A stretch of 64,000 nucleotides of DNA. Source: Siphonodentalium dalli. Lineage: Eukaryota; Mollusca; Scaphopoda; Gadilida; Siphonodentaliidae. Positions 1-11,899 of this stretch are shown here, piece by piece (position 1 is the stretch's first letter; every line of letters begins with the position of its first letter). The notes under the pieces are model-generated. The model was not told where the DNA came from, searched no databases, and worked only from the letters and a program-made list of their open reading frames with translations. Where the stretch lies: contig CP136066.1 in assembly GCA_032622095.1 (NCBI GenBank), positions 63,582,609 to 63,646,608 of the forward strand, read 5' to 3'. Position numbers and translations under genes: made by a program.

Positions 1-659
1 TTTCCAAGCAGATAAAGGTTCTGAATTCAAAAACGAAACGTTACTGAAATTTCTGCGATCAGAATTCAGAAAGTATTCTTTTCTTCAGAAATGAGAATCC
101 AAAGACAAAAGCAAGTATTGTGGAACGATTTTAAAAAAAACTTTAAAAACTCGTATGTGGAAGTATTTTACACAATAAAACATTGAGATATATTAATGTT
201 TACAAGACTTGATCGATTCTTACAACAAAAGTTATCACCGAAGCATAAAATAAAAAACAATTGAAGTTAAAAAAGCCTATACGGAAAAGAAAATAAAACA
301 GTGAAATCTAAGTTGAAATTTTGTGACTTGATTCGTATCAACAAAACCAAAGGAACACTTTAAAAGGGTTATTTACTAAACTGGACTCATGAAATATTCA
401 ACATCGATAAATTTTATAAAACTAATCATAATAACTAATAAAATACAGAGATTCTGATCTTGATGGTGAAGAAATTAATGAATCATTTTACAAACATGAG
501 ATCCAACATATAAAAGACAGTAAGGTGTATGAAATAGAATGAGTTGTTGACAGAAGAACGAGAAGAGCAGGTCGAAAAACAATCGAAGAAATTAAAGTTC
601 ATTGGCTTGGCTATCCTAAAAAGTTTGATAGTTGGAATCCAGCTTCAAACTTAGTATAA
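1..659 (+). pseudogene. Polinton (Maverick) integrase, C-terminal part with chromodomain, decayed
   Basis: The window opens inside a retroviral-type (RVE) integrase frame. The frame at bases 2-109 contains QADKGSEF, the block around the late catalytic residues of this fold, and runs into a stop. A second recognisable block at about 145-175 (LKTRMWKYFT) is typical of Polinton integrases. At 522-659 a chromodomain-like end follows, with HWLGYPKKFDSWNP just before the stop; this C-terminal chromodomain is a Polinton hallmark. Several stops and shifts, including an in-frame TGA within the chromodomain, show it is dead. In live elements this enzyme joins the element ends to the host chromosome. 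It shares strand with the capsid genes at 6950-9695, from which it is separated by about 6 kb of unrelated repeats, so both are probably halves of one element. The N-terminal part lies outside the window. Confidence 0.75.
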
Positions 660-785
660 AACAGAAGTCATCATGTCTCAAACTCATTCAGATTCGATTA
701 ATCTCGAGGAACCATCACAATTGGTGAAAAAGTTGCTAAGAACCAACTCACCTATTTCGCGCAGATAATTATTATTTATACCACA

Positions 786-1340
786 ATGATCTATATATAT
801 AAAACCCGTCGTCTGTCTGTGTGCGTGTGTGTATAACTCGGTCACGCTTTTGGAGCGTTTATAACTTTTCAACCTTGCGTCCAATGTAGCCCAAATTTGG
901 AACCAGACCAATATTGTGTCGTAGAAGATTGGTCAGAATAAACATGAGATCGAGCATGGTTCCAAAACGCCATATTTGCTAAAGTAGACACTATTTATTA
1001 TGACGTTTGTCGAAATGACGTCGTACACAAACCCACACTTGCGCTACTATTGTATTGACGAAATGTCAATGCGCTCTAACAAAGCGTTGTCGAAAATGGG
1101 CGCTATAACTTAATTTGTCAGATCAGGTTGAGTGTGAATATAAGTAATGCACGTTGCGTTTGTGCATGGGGTGTAGAGTTGAGACTCGAAAGTGCTATAC
1201 CATTGTTAGAAATGGGTGCTAAATTGTCTTTTAATATTCCACTTCAGTGAATATAAGTCATAGATTGTGTCTTTGTTATATGAAAGTTGTGCATTGAGTG
1301 TGGAATCGAAGGAGTACATATACGGAAGACGGGAAATTAT
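786..1340. repeat. Dispersed repeat, diverged copy at 5930-6290
   Basis: The stretch around 985-1150 (ATGACGTTTGTCGAAATGAC and onward) recurs with many substitutions at 5995-6160 in the same orientation. The start at 789 (TCTATATATATAAAACCCG followed by GTCTGTCTGTG) resembles 5' ends of some invertebrate Helitrons, but I cannot identify a matching 3' hairpin with CTRR end, so the class is open. No coding frame is recognisable. Confidence 0.5.
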
Positions 1341-1690
1341 TATGCATAAAATAGCGTTTTATCACATAATTAACCATTAAAACCAGCTTCATAATTATTG
1401 GTAAGACACACGTGTAATATTAGCGCGTGCGATGACGTCACGCCATTATTTAAATGACTTGCGATTGCTAAAGTTTATGATTGTTGTTTTCGATGAATAC
1501 TTCGCGTCGCTTCGCGTTTATTTGATCATGTGATAAAGGTATCTCAAACTCGTTCTGTTTTATACGTAATTTATCAACCCCGTCCACTAAATTCTATTTG
1601 AGCCTCCGTGAACCTCGGCTCAACTCGAATTTAGTGGACGGGGTTGATAAATTACGTATAAAATAGAAACTCAAGTGAGATCCTCTATTT
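1341..1690. repeat. Dispersed repeat with a long internal hairpin, second copy at 27391-27715
   Basis: This copy and that at 27391-27715 align over about 320 bases (for example ATTATTGGTAAGACACACGT in both). At about 1560-1670 it carries an almost perfect inverted repeat with arms near 38 bases (TTTATACGTAATTTATCAAC and its complement), separated by about 35 bases. The second copy keeps the hairpin with several mismatches. A non-autonomous DNA element is the likely source, but no target duplication was found. Confidence 0.6.
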
Positions 1691-1699
1691 ATACAATAA

Positions 1700-2455
1700 A
1701 AAACGGGCGCGAAGTGCGCAAATGGGCCGCAGTGCAGGGCCTGTGGCCCTATATATACGCTGTTGAATAAAAGCTCCCGACGGGAGCCTGTTCAAGATCA
1801 TAATGCATGTGTGCGAAGCGCACAGAGGGGCTGCAATCCACTGAATAAAGGATATGTTTCATTTACTACTAACATATATATATAGTAATAAAGTAATATA
1901 AGTTGATTTTGTTGCATTCCATATGTGCATGCATATATGTGGGTGGTGGTAGAACATACAGTTGTTCAGTGAAATAGAGTGATCCCGAGCCATAGGAGGC
2001 CCCCACCCCCTGGAATACGGAATACCACTTAACACAGAGGGTGGAATACGGAATACCAGTTAACAGCCATATGGAATTTTCCGGATAAATTTTCTATTGC
2101 CGTACGAACGCCGGTCATCCCGCAGTGTCCACGTCTAAAATGACGATGATCGACGATCTGTATGTCAAGCCGTGAATTTATTGTGACAAAAATCGCATTT
2201 ATATTATTAGTATGGTCATTTTTTGGAAGGTGTCAAAGGTCGGCGTACGAATACCGGTATTTTTGGAATACCGAATACCTCCTAACAGGGGCCGGAATAC
2301 GGCGTACCTCATAACAGGGCATGGAATACGGCGTACGGAAAGGGGGGTGGCGGCCTCCCATAGGCTCATAGCTCACAAAGGAGTCTCAGGGTGCACCTCA
2401 GCCTCTGAATAAACGCTCTAGTCCATGAGATCGACCGCAAGAAATAACAAATGTT
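1700..2455. repeat. Dispersed repeat pieces and short GGAATACGG repeats
   Basis: About 1845-1990 contains a block (AGTAATAAAGTAA then GCATTCCATATGTGCATGCATATAT) that returns at 5775-5890, 6335-6440 and 6560-6690. From 2010 to 2345 the motif GGAATACGGAATACC / GGAATACGGCGTAC appears at least six times at irregular spacing. No gene is recognised here. Confidence 0.5.
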
Positions 2456-2619
2456 GCTCATTTTGACGGACAAGTGCTATCCGGTCTAATTTTGTAGTAA
2501 AATATATGTAGATTACGAAAATCCATGATAGCAGTGGTGAATTTGTAGCTTAATTGGCGAAAAATGTGTTTTTATTGACCTACCCGATGACCGAAAATGA
2601 AAGAATTTTCCGGCGACGT

Positions 2620-2960
2620 CATATTACTACTAGTCCGGGAGCTAATATGGGTATCCTTGCACCCCCTGGGACTTAACTTCTCCCAACTCATTTTGTTCCT
2701 TATTATGTCCTTCAACTTTTAAGCAATGTTAGCAAGAAAAAAAAGTGGCCGTATAGACTCCAGACAAAATGGCGTCCATCATGGCCGCCGTTTTTCAGAC
2801 CAGACCCTAAGTCAGTTTTATGTAAATTATAGCGATGAAAATCTTGTAAAATGTATACAAATGTATATATTTTCGTGAAGCTAAGACATAATGTCACTTT
2901 TTTGGGGCAAAATTGAAACTCACCATCCAAGATGGCCACCAATATGGCCGCCGGAAGTTG
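2620..2960. repeat. Remnant of the GTCCRGG-ended inverted-repeat family
   Basis: Starting near TAGTCCGGGAG at 2632, the first 130 bases match the ends of the elements at 62825-63745 and 26230-26441, including the block GACTCCAGACAAAATGGCGTCC. The rest (CAAGATGGCCACCAATATGG) is the same ATGGCGGCC-rich type of sequence seen in those elements. The copy is older and incomplete. Confidence 0.5.
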
Positions 2961-3379
2961 AAAATATGACTTTTTTTTTACAAATATCTTCTAGATCGAT
3001 TCATGCTGTTTGGAACTGGTTGAGTAATGCGACTTTATTTTGTATTTTGTGTAACTGATAATTGGGGCAATTAAATATGCACTTTTGGGGTTCCTAGCCC
3101 CTTCCGTTCCCTCAAAAATTCGAATTTACAGAACGCAGTATAAAATTTCACCAAAAAAATCACAATTGGGATTATAGTCATATTTTAACAAGAAATGAAC
3201 AGAACTTTGCAATGTAAGTGATGCATATGATTATACCTATGAATATTCCAACTCACTGGAATCAAAATTCTTACTTTGGCTTAAAATGGCTGCCAAAATA
3301 TGGAAAATGATAAATATTGCCCCAGCGTGTTCTGCAATCGATTACAAGTTGTGGATGATGTACAAAATTGGCAGATTTC

Positions 3380-3905
3380 GACAGAACTATATGCTCTCAT
3401 TAAGTAGACATGGATAAACTTCTTGTATGTAGCACTGTGTCAGGGAGGAAGCAGTTATATAGGGTGGATGTAATATAGTGTGTCATTTTGACATAATTAC
3501 ACCATGGTTTAATATATAATTCCATGATAATTACAATCTGAAATGACTGATATCAAAGTTTATGGTGACCATTCAACGTTTGATGCCATTTGACGGCACG
3601 TGTCACGAAGCTTCGGTAAATTGTATGAAAAATCCCCACAGATTGGGGTTAACGATGCGAGGTCACATTTTCGGTCAGATTTTGACGGAACTGTATACTC
3701 TCATTAAGTAGACATCGATAAACTTCTTACATGTAGCCCTGTGTCAGGGAGGGAGCAGTTATATAGTAGGTGTAATATAGTGTGTCATTATGACATATTC
3801 CTCGATGGGTTAATATATAATGCGATGCTAATTATGATCTGAAATTATTAATAACCGGGTTTCTGGTGACCATTCAACGTGTGTTACCGTTACCATATGA
3901 TGTCA
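3380..3905. repeat. Tandem duplication, unit about 300 bp, with CGAAGCTTCG palindromes
   Basis: Bases 3380-3590 and 3680-3890 are diverged direct copies (CTCTCATTAAGTAGACAT ... CACTGTGTCAGGGAGG ... GTGACCATTCAACG). The palindrome CGAAGCTTCG occurs near 3606, 3939, 3959 and 4274. No coding frame is recognised. Bases 3960-5700 hold AT-rich sequence in which I see no gene. Confidence 0.55.
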
Positions 3906-5759
3906 TAGGTGGTATATTCCTGGAGTTCTGACACGTCACGAAGCTTCGGTACATGGCACGAAGCTTCGGTGCATTGAATGAAAAACCGCCACAGGTTTGG
4001 GTTTAAGAATGCATTGTCAATTTTTGTTTTGCCACAGCACTGGGAGATAAGTACCCAGGGTCACATGTTTCTTCTGATTTTGATAGTACTGTATACTGTT
4101 ATTAATAAAGATACACCTTGACTAACTTCATGTTGAATGAACCAGTCACAGTATAATTTTCTATTATTGAACATTTAACTTGAATGTCACGAATAATCGG
4201 TACATTCATGTTTTTGTTTCGACGTGGACTGTATGCATAAATCTGATTTAAATATAGTAATATATAAATAATAATTAATGTACCGAAGCTTCGTATCTAT
4301 AGGTTACAAACACCTAATTATTTTCCATAGGCGACAGTGTTAACTAAACGTCCCACCGGCTATGGGTTAAGCCTATTTGAACTTCAAGTGGTCAATTTTC
4401 CCTTAGCACGTCATCCGCTGCACCAGTATGTGACAACAAACGCGCCATTTTCGGTATTTTTTTCAAACGATAGTCTTGCATTTCCACAACTACCCCATTT
4501 ACTGCACAAAAATCAGCAGCATAAACATATCCAGACCCCTTCCGTAACTTCTAGATACCACCAGACTCTCCATGGACATCTAAACATACACGATCGCCAT
4601 ATTTACGTAGGCTATGATTTTCTGTTCCCGATTAGGGATATTTCCCTCAATGATAATCAAACAATCAGCAGCCAGATTGTTTTGTAATGCTGACTCGAGT
4701 TTCAAGAAGCGTAACTCTATATAATTAGTTGCCTGTAACATATAATTGTAAAGAAAATCGAACTTTGATCATGTAAACTGCGCCAATTTTACAAAAAAAG
4801 CTTTACTGTGATACGATAGAAATATAGAAGTCATTGGACATCCTATTATCTCCCAGTGGTGCTTTGACCCACATACCCCGTTTTAAAATTGACCATTTGG
4901 GGGGGGGGAAGAAATAACACCGATACTCGATTCCTGACAACTCTGGAAGCACAGTTTAGTAGAAAGATACTAATGTCTCATGTCATGCTTGTTATATACA
5001 TATACACTGCATAGTGTCGCATGCCCCATGTCCATCCACTCTCTAATCGGAATATTATGACCACAAATGTGACCACACCCAAAATTCAGGGTTTTTCATC
5101 ATAATTTAATTTGTAAAATCCGACTCGCACAGGATAGAAAGGCATATGTATACGTTTTGGAAACTAGTTACGTATATCTACCATATGCCTTAAGAAATTT
5201 ATCTAATTTTGAACAGTACATGGTTTAATTGGATTTGAATTAGACCCCCCTCAACTTAGAAAACAAGTAGAAACCTTCTTAAATCCATCTAAAAACATTG
5301 TAGAAGCCAAGTTGTAAATTATTTAACAATATTAAAATAATTATGGTGAATTTTAACCTTAAAATCATACTAAGATGTAATGGTTGCAATTTGGACGATT
5401 TTGCGTAAAAAAGTAAACAAAATGGTAAAAAATTGAAACAAAAACATTTAAATTCTTCAATGTTTTAGCACAATTAGTTATTTAACATTATTAACACAAT
5501 TACTATTCAACTTAATCACCAAAATCATACTAAAATGAAATCTTTACACATTGAAAAAAAAATGAAAATTTTGGGCTTAAAATGTCGAAAAATGCCCAAA
5601 AAATCGAAAAAAAACAAAGAAGGCTAAAAATATGTTCTTGCTATCATGATTTTTCTACATTACCATACCTAAAAAATTAAAAATAACATGGTCGCAGCTT
5701 GTCCGTCAATGTGAGCAACACTACCTCCCGATCTCCTGGACTACTCCCAAATGGAGAAG

Positions 5760-6770
5760 TTTCAGTTGGTAAATAGAGTAATAAAGTAACAAATGTTGAT
5801 TTTGTTGCGTTCTAAATGTGCATGCATATATGTGGGTTTAGGGTGGAGTACAAAATGCAAGTTTAGTTCAATAAAGTGTTCCAACGCGCCTCCGGCCGGT
5901 GAAAGAGAAGCTGGACCAATCCATTGCTAATATAGAAATGATGTGTTCATGACCGCGGATACCAGATATGCAGTATTTGCACTCAAGTATAGACACTAGT
6001 TCTTATGACGTTTGTCGAAATGACGTCTTGTTACGTCGCATGCAAACCCACACCGGCTTTGCTATTGTAGACGAAACTTACATGCGCTCCACCAAAGCGT
6101 TTGAAATAGGCGCTAAATTAAATTGTCAGTTCAGGTTGAGTGTAAATATAAGTAACGAATGTTGATTTTGTCGTGAAAGTGCATGTAGTGAGGTGTGGGG
6201 TCGGGACTCGAGCGCTCTACGTCGTTCGGAATGGGTGCTAATATCGTATATTAGTTCGCCAGTTCGGTGTGAACATAATAAAGAATGCTGTCTTTATTAT
6301 GAAAGTTGTGCATTGGGTGTTGAGTTGAAAGGTGTAGTAATAAAGTAAAATATCTTGATTGTTGCGTTCCATATGTGCATGCATATATTCCGGTTGGGGA
6401 GGGGGTAGATAATACAGTTTTATTGAAATAAAGTGTTCCCACAAATGGGTCGCAGTGCAGCGGCCTGTGGTCCTTAGGCTGCGTGCTGAATACAGGCTCC
6501 CAATGGGTCCGTTTAAGATCAAAATGGGCCGTCGCTGAATGAAGGCTCCCGAATTGAGTACGTTTCAGTTAGTATATAGTAATATTTAAAGTCATATTCT
6601 GATTTTGTTTCGATCAATGTGTGCATGTGCTTATATGTAGGATGGGGTGTAGAAATATAGTTTTAGTGAAATAAAGTGTTCCCTCGCGCTTCCAGTGACA
6701 AAAAAGAGAAGCACGATCATTCCATTTCTAATATAGAAATGATAATTTGTTCATGACCGCGGACCTAGAA
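5760..6770. repeat. Cluster of dispersed repeat copies
   Basis: Diverged further copies of the blocks at 985-1150 and 1845-1990 are arranged one after another (5775-5890, 5995-6160, 6335-6440, 6560-6690), in the same orientation as the first copies. The phrase TCATGACCGCGGA occurs at 5947 and near 6753. This cluster sits between the two Polinton halves and is the most likely reason they are separated. It has no recognisable gene. Confidence 0.5.
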
Positions 6771-6949
6771 AGTAACACAGAACATTTATATACACGTCAT
6801 TTTGTGATGGGCAATCACCTAGTTACATATATTGTACATATCAGTCTCCAGAGTGCAAACAAAGAATTGTGGCTTATTCGTTTATTTAGCTCTCTGTGAT
6901 ACATTCTACTGTCACTTGGACTGAAGTTATTGAAAAACACTGAGAAAAA

Positions 6950-7735
6950 ATGAATTCATTCTACATAACGTTCATGGGTGATTGTTCAATGTCACTTTAT
7001 CCTGATAACTCGCAATGCTGTTTCACAGCGAAACTACCAAAAACTACATATTGATAAAGAGCTTTGGGAATTCGCAATGGTTGAACAAATTGCACCACTA
7101 GAAGCATACAACATTACAGGAGATGCTTGCATAATACAAAAGAAGAGTTCTGCTCCAAGAATTGTATCATACCTGCACAAGCTACCAATAAATGCTGTAG
7201 TAATTTCAAAAACTGAAAATGGTGTTGAATTGAAAATACCAGCAGGTGCCTATTCTGGTGGAGCACATTTGACAGACAATTCAAGGTTTGCTTGATAGTA
7301 TAGTAAGCAGAATGGTTCCAGATCTCCAATTAGGATTTTCCAAAGCACAACTAGTTAAACGTGCAACCAATAGTTATACCAAAGTAGCTCTTGTGCTCCC
7401 CCAAACTCTTTTGAATAAACTTGGTTACACAACAAAATCAAACACTGCTGCTCCTTTCCATATGGAGTTGATTTGAATGCTGAACATGGTTGTTTGTTTA
7501 TTCTGTTGCTGATTATACAATTGTTAGTAATGTTGAGGCACCGATATTACGAGTGACGTCTTTCGATAGTTAAAGAATACATGATGGTCAACATTTTAAG
7601 AATTCAAAATCTTACATTATGTACCAGTGTCAAAGTCTATATTCGATAGCATAAATGTGTTTATAACTGATGATACTGGCAAACCATTTCAGTTTGTCAA
7701 TGGAAGTCCATGGTAAAGTTGCATTTCCGACACCG
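6950..7735 (+). pseudogene. Polinton penton (minor capsid) protein, decayed
   Basis: The ATG at 6950 opens a frame beginning MNSFYITF, with SLYPDNS soon after and a stop near 7052. The product resumes in another frame at about 7050-7295 (ELWEFAMVEQIAP), then another at 7288-7476. The C-terminal region at 7500-7735 shows recognisable pieces such as SNVEAPILRV. An N-terminal beta strand followed by a PDN motif and a W(E)xAxVE block is how Polinton penton-base-like proteins start. The copy has at least three frame changes and several stops. It lies directly upstream of the small Gly-rich protein and the major capsid gene, the usual Polinton order. Family knowledge: the protein forms capsid vertices. 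This copy cannot work. Confidence 0.7.
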
Positions 7736-8056
7736 AAGTAATATGTATTTATGACTATTTCCGGTATAGAGGTGTGTCCAGACAAAATGGAAATGGAATT
7801 GGTTCACTTTTCAAATCTGCAATGAGAACACTAGTACCGTTTCTGAAAGATTGGTAGGATTGCTAAACAACAAGTACTCAAACATGGACTTGCTGCAGTC
7901 GAAGATATCATTCATCATGGTAAAAGTCCAAAATAAGTATTTTTAAATCAAGGAAATTTTTTGGAAAGGAGACCATAAAGAACATATCATCAAAACGCAT
8001 AAACAGATTATCACAATCTTTGAAAAAATCACTCTGCTCGCAAATGAGTTACAAGT
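7735..8056 (+). pseudogene. Polinton small Gly-rich minor virion protein, decayed
   Basis: One frame at about 7754-7855 contains RYRGVSRQNG and NGIGSLFKSAMRTLVPFLK before a stop. The coding trace continues in another frame with an Ala/Lys-rich helix-like stretch to about 7935, and then a Lys/Arg-rich part to about 8056. A short protein with a G-x-G-x-G-S-L/F-F block and basic tail, placed between penton and major capsid genes, is a regular Polinton member, often compared with adenovirus minor core or pVI proteins. The match rests on motif and position; the exact role is inferred. Confidence 0.6.
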
Positions 8057-8117
8057 AAGTCGAATTGAGCACCTGTGAAGAAACCAAATGATCTCTCGAT
8101 ATTTTTGATTAATCACG

Positions 8118-9419
8118 ATGATGAAAAATGAATCATGGGAATGCAGCAAGTCCGAGATAGATGCGTCTGATGTTCCACCAACAATGCCAACAATGTTGGA
8201 ATCACAATGGATGGAACATCATCCGATTTCTTCTCTGAATAATTCCGCACCAATAGATTTTATAATTCCACCTCCAACTGAAAAATGGACAGATGTGAAT
8301 CAATCATAGTTGTATATAAAATTAACAATCATAAAACAAGATGGAGCGAACTTTGATGGTGCTACAGAAATTGCACCTGTTAACAACATTTTCCATAGCA
8401 TATTCAGTATTATTGACATTTACCTAAATAACAAACTTGTAGCGGCGAATGCAGATACCTATCCGTATCTAGCCTAAATGGAAAATCTATTGGCTTGTTC
8501 GGGTGAATGCAAAGAAAATCAACTTGCCACACTAGAAATGTGGTATCCAGATACCGCTAAACAGTTTGCCGAAAACACTAAAGCTGGTCATAATGCTAGA
8601 TTGAAATCTCGTCAAGCAATCATAGCAGGCGGTAAAACGGTAGAATTATGCGGTCGTTTACACACAGACATATTTCTTATAGAAAAATAATTACCAAATG
8701 GAAATCAGATAATAATTTGTCTGAATAGAGCAAGTTCAAAATTCTCCCTAATTGGTCAAGAAGCTGGGAAGTTAGTGTTTTAATTGGCAGTTTTCAATGT
8801 TCGTACAATTACGCTGATGTCAGTATCAAATAACCTGAACGAAACAATCATAAAGAGAATTATGAACATACCGATAATGAGAGTTGAAGTAAAAAACATT
8901 CACTATTGGTTCAGGACAGATCAAAAACTGAAGATCACCTTTTCCAATGACAATTACCAAAGAGACTTTCCATAGGCATGGTATCAAACAAAGATATGAA
9001 TCGAGATATTGAAACGAACCAATTTTATTTCCCGCACTTCGATCTGAAAAAGCTTGAAGTTAGTCGGGACGGGCATACCATTCATAACTGACCATTTGAA
9101 CTAAACTTTGCATCAGAACAATATATCTAAGATCTTCTGTATCACTGTACCAGTCTTCATGCATGTTTGGGCAAACCAAGTCCTTCTGTTTGAAACTCGA
9201 ACAATGCATGACTGGTTATTTGTTTCTGGGGATACGAACTCACAGCCGACCAAGGAGCAGAGGAAGGACACTTGCATCCTATAAAAACCGGTAACATTAG
9301 GTTGGAGCTTCAGTTTGCTGCAGTGCTAGCTTCGGTGATCAACATGATAGTCTATGCTGAGTTCGATAATCAAATTGAAATCAACAATTTGCGAGAAATA
9401 ATAACAGATTAATAAAAAC
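8118..9419 (+). pseudogene. Polinton major capsid protein (double jelly-roll), decayed
   Basis: The start near 8118-8121 opens with NESWECSKSEIDASDVPP, the N-terminal pattern of Polinton major capsid proteins. One frame continues to about 8975 broken only by in-frame stops near 8307, 8475, 8688, 8781 and 8973. It includes GATEIAPVNNIFHSIFSI and ATLEMWYPDTAKQF. After 8975 the trace shifts frame and recovers near 9290 with GNIRLELQFA and INMIVYAEFDNQIEI, ending at a stop near 9413. About 430 codons is shorter than usual, consistent with internal loss around 9000-9250. The order penton, Gly-rich protein, capsid is intact. Family knowledge: this protein builds the icosahedral shell. The copy is plainly non-functional. 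Confidence 0.8.
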
Positions 9420-9428
9420 ATGGATTGA

Positions 9429-9695
9429 TTGCGTTTGGAAGAACAATTGAGATTGCAAGTTGGAGGACTCAATTTCATTCCATATTGTGTTCCTACCCTT
9501 GACAAAGTTCGGAAAACGTTCGGGATCAGTTTCGTTCATGAAACACAGAATAGTCCAGCGCATTTATGGTTTTACCTCAAACTAATTGCAACACAAAGTT
9601 TCTCAGTGGGAATAAGTGCTTTAACCCATCACAAACAATATACTAAAAATAAAAAAGAATCAAGAAAGTCGAAATTGATAAAAAATTTGAAATAA
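9429..9695 (+). pseudogene. Possible Polinton adenain-type protease remnant
   Basis: An open frame of 88 codons begins ten bases after the capsid trace and in the same strand. It contains VPTLDKVRKTFGISFVHETQ then SPAHLW, which resembles the early part of Polinton cysteine proteases, where a K/R-rich turn is followed by an I/V-x-H/N-N-T-D segment and the catalytic H-W pair. Here the HLW is the only hint of the catalytic His, and the rest of the protease is absent. A spurious open frame remains possible. Confidence 0.35.
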
Positions 9696-9944
9696 ATTTG
9701 TCAAAATTTTGTAAAATACTCATTTTATAGCTTTTTAAGGATGTTTTATAAAAAAAACTTCATTTCACATGTCCTTCCATTTGTATATATATAATATTTT
9801 GTAGAATGCACAACCCTGATTACAGAACAGAAAACCTTTCCTAGATACATTGAGTATTTTTCGAGTGATGTGCGTCCAAAATTGGGAGTTTGTCTAATTT
9901 CGGAGTCTCAATTTCTCAAAATTAGTTAAAATCCATTTTGTATT

Positions 9945-11455
9945 TCTTGTATTTTAAAAACTAAAGAAAACTGAAGGGATTTCTTGTTGTTTTAGTCATT
10001 TCCTCTCTAGATTGTGCACAAAATATGATTTCTTTATGCATAATGATTGAGAGGACAAACATATTCTTAAACAAAATGTGTGTTCCACCATTGTATGGAC
10101 AGCCAAATTTGTGGTCCAGAACCAGCGTGATGAAATAGCATATTTGATGTCATACAACTCAATAAATATATATCCATATTCCATGTTTTTCTCATAATCA
10201 CTTAAGTATACATAGTTAAACACATTGTAAAGGAATTTCCCAAATCATGGGGTAGAAAGTCAAATAATGGCCCTATGAATTCTTAGAATTGACTCTTCCA
10301 AAAATGCCATTTTGGGGCGTTTTTGTTCATTTTTAAAGGTTTTTGTGCATAGATAGTACAAAATATGTGCGTTTTATGTGTAATGTCATTTGAACTTTTC
10401 CTCCTAAATCACTTTAGTGTTGAAATAAAAGAGGATATGTCAATGAATTTTTCTGAATTTCACTCATTTTTCTCGAAACTGACAGTAAATTTGAATATCT
10501 TAAAAATAGGGTAGGGGGAACCATACATGTATTGAAAAAATCTTGAAAATATGGACCTTGATGCATAAAACTTTTAATACCATCACCAGCTCCTACAAAC
10601 CTTATACTTTCATATAGAGTATACTGCTTCCTGTTTTGATGCTCATATTTAGAGCTACGATCGTTTTTTTGCAATTCAATGGCGAAATGGCAAATCATTA
10701 TTACTGGCTGGTTCTATATAACATGCTCATAAAGTTCTAAATAAACCTCCACTAGTTATTAAAGTAAACTAAACTGTTTATCATGCAAGAATAGTCTACA
10801 CAAACTGGAATAAAACAACCCTTTGTCTCCAATGATTAAAATATGGTGACAAGATCATAGTCTTTTGTGATTTCACCTACCCCATTTCAACATTCAAATT
10901 CAGTTTCTTTAAAAATATGTGAAATCCAGTGACTTAATTAGTATAACCAATGTAATCCTATTTTTTCCAACACTAACTGTTTTAGGAGGAACGTTAAAAT
11001 GATTTTACTCATTAAATAATTATATTCATTGTTGTTTACTATTGTGTAAAAAACAAACTTTAAAATTGACAAAAACACCACAAAACAGTCCAAAAAGGCA
11101 TTTTTGGAAAAGAGTCAAAACATATGATTCATAGGGCCATAAGTTGATTTTGTTTAGCAATTCCAGCACAATGTATTTAACCTAGTATATTTAATATAAG
11201 AGGTTATGAGAAATACAGGGCATATGGTTATCAATGTATTGAGTTGTATTACCTCAAATATGGTATTTCATCACACCAGTTCCGTGACACACGGCAAATG
11301 TGGCTAAGTCCATACAATGGAACACACATTTTGTTTAGGAATATTTTTGTCTTCTCGATCATAGATGCATAAAGTAATCATTTTTGTGCACAATATAGTG
11401 AGGAAACTAATACAACGATAAGATATCCTCTATTCTCTAGTTTTTAAAATATTAT
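9945..11455. mobile_element. Non-autonomous element with inverted arms of about 500 bp
   Basis: Bases 9945-10445 and 10930-11455 are diverged reverse complements. Shared blocks include AAACAAAATGTGTGTTCCA, CATACAACTCAATA and ATGGCCCTATGAAT. The centre (10445-10930) has no recognised gene. A third copy of the arm lies at about 46240-46510 (AAGCAAAATGTGTGTTCCAT). This looks like a hairpin-type DNA element relic. I could not define a target duplication. Confidence 0.65.
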
Positions 11456-11899
11456 TTGAAATAAATTTCGATGGCGACTATTTCAAAAATGACAGAAAAG
11501 TATCGATCGGTTCCAAAGACACTATGGGCCCTTTCGAAAAGAAGTAGAAACATTAACCAAAACATGTACATTACAAACTTGTAAAGCATATTGTGAACTG
11601 AATTATTAACGAAATGTATTAACAATATAAATATGTTTATTGCATTACCTATTATTTGTAAATATGTTAATATCATCATTAGTTGTAAATATGTTCATTC
11701 TTAATTCTACAACAAAAGTTATGTTCTTGAAAATAGTGTCTGTTTTTGATGATCATCTTCGGCAATGTCGATGAAGATCTTAATTCGCCGGAAAATAATA
11801 AGAAACACAAATGATTTAGAAAAATAAAGAACATCTCAAAATGCATAGAAATGGTTTCTCAGAGGTCCGCGCATTTCAGATATAAACCAAACCCCTTAC

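Noticed and set aside
2634-5742. A 3.1 kb element bounded by TAGTCCGGGAG and CTCCTGGACTA
   Set aside because: Only about 11 bases of the ends match, and the neighbouring blocks occur in a different order on the two sides, so they are more likely ends of different copies.
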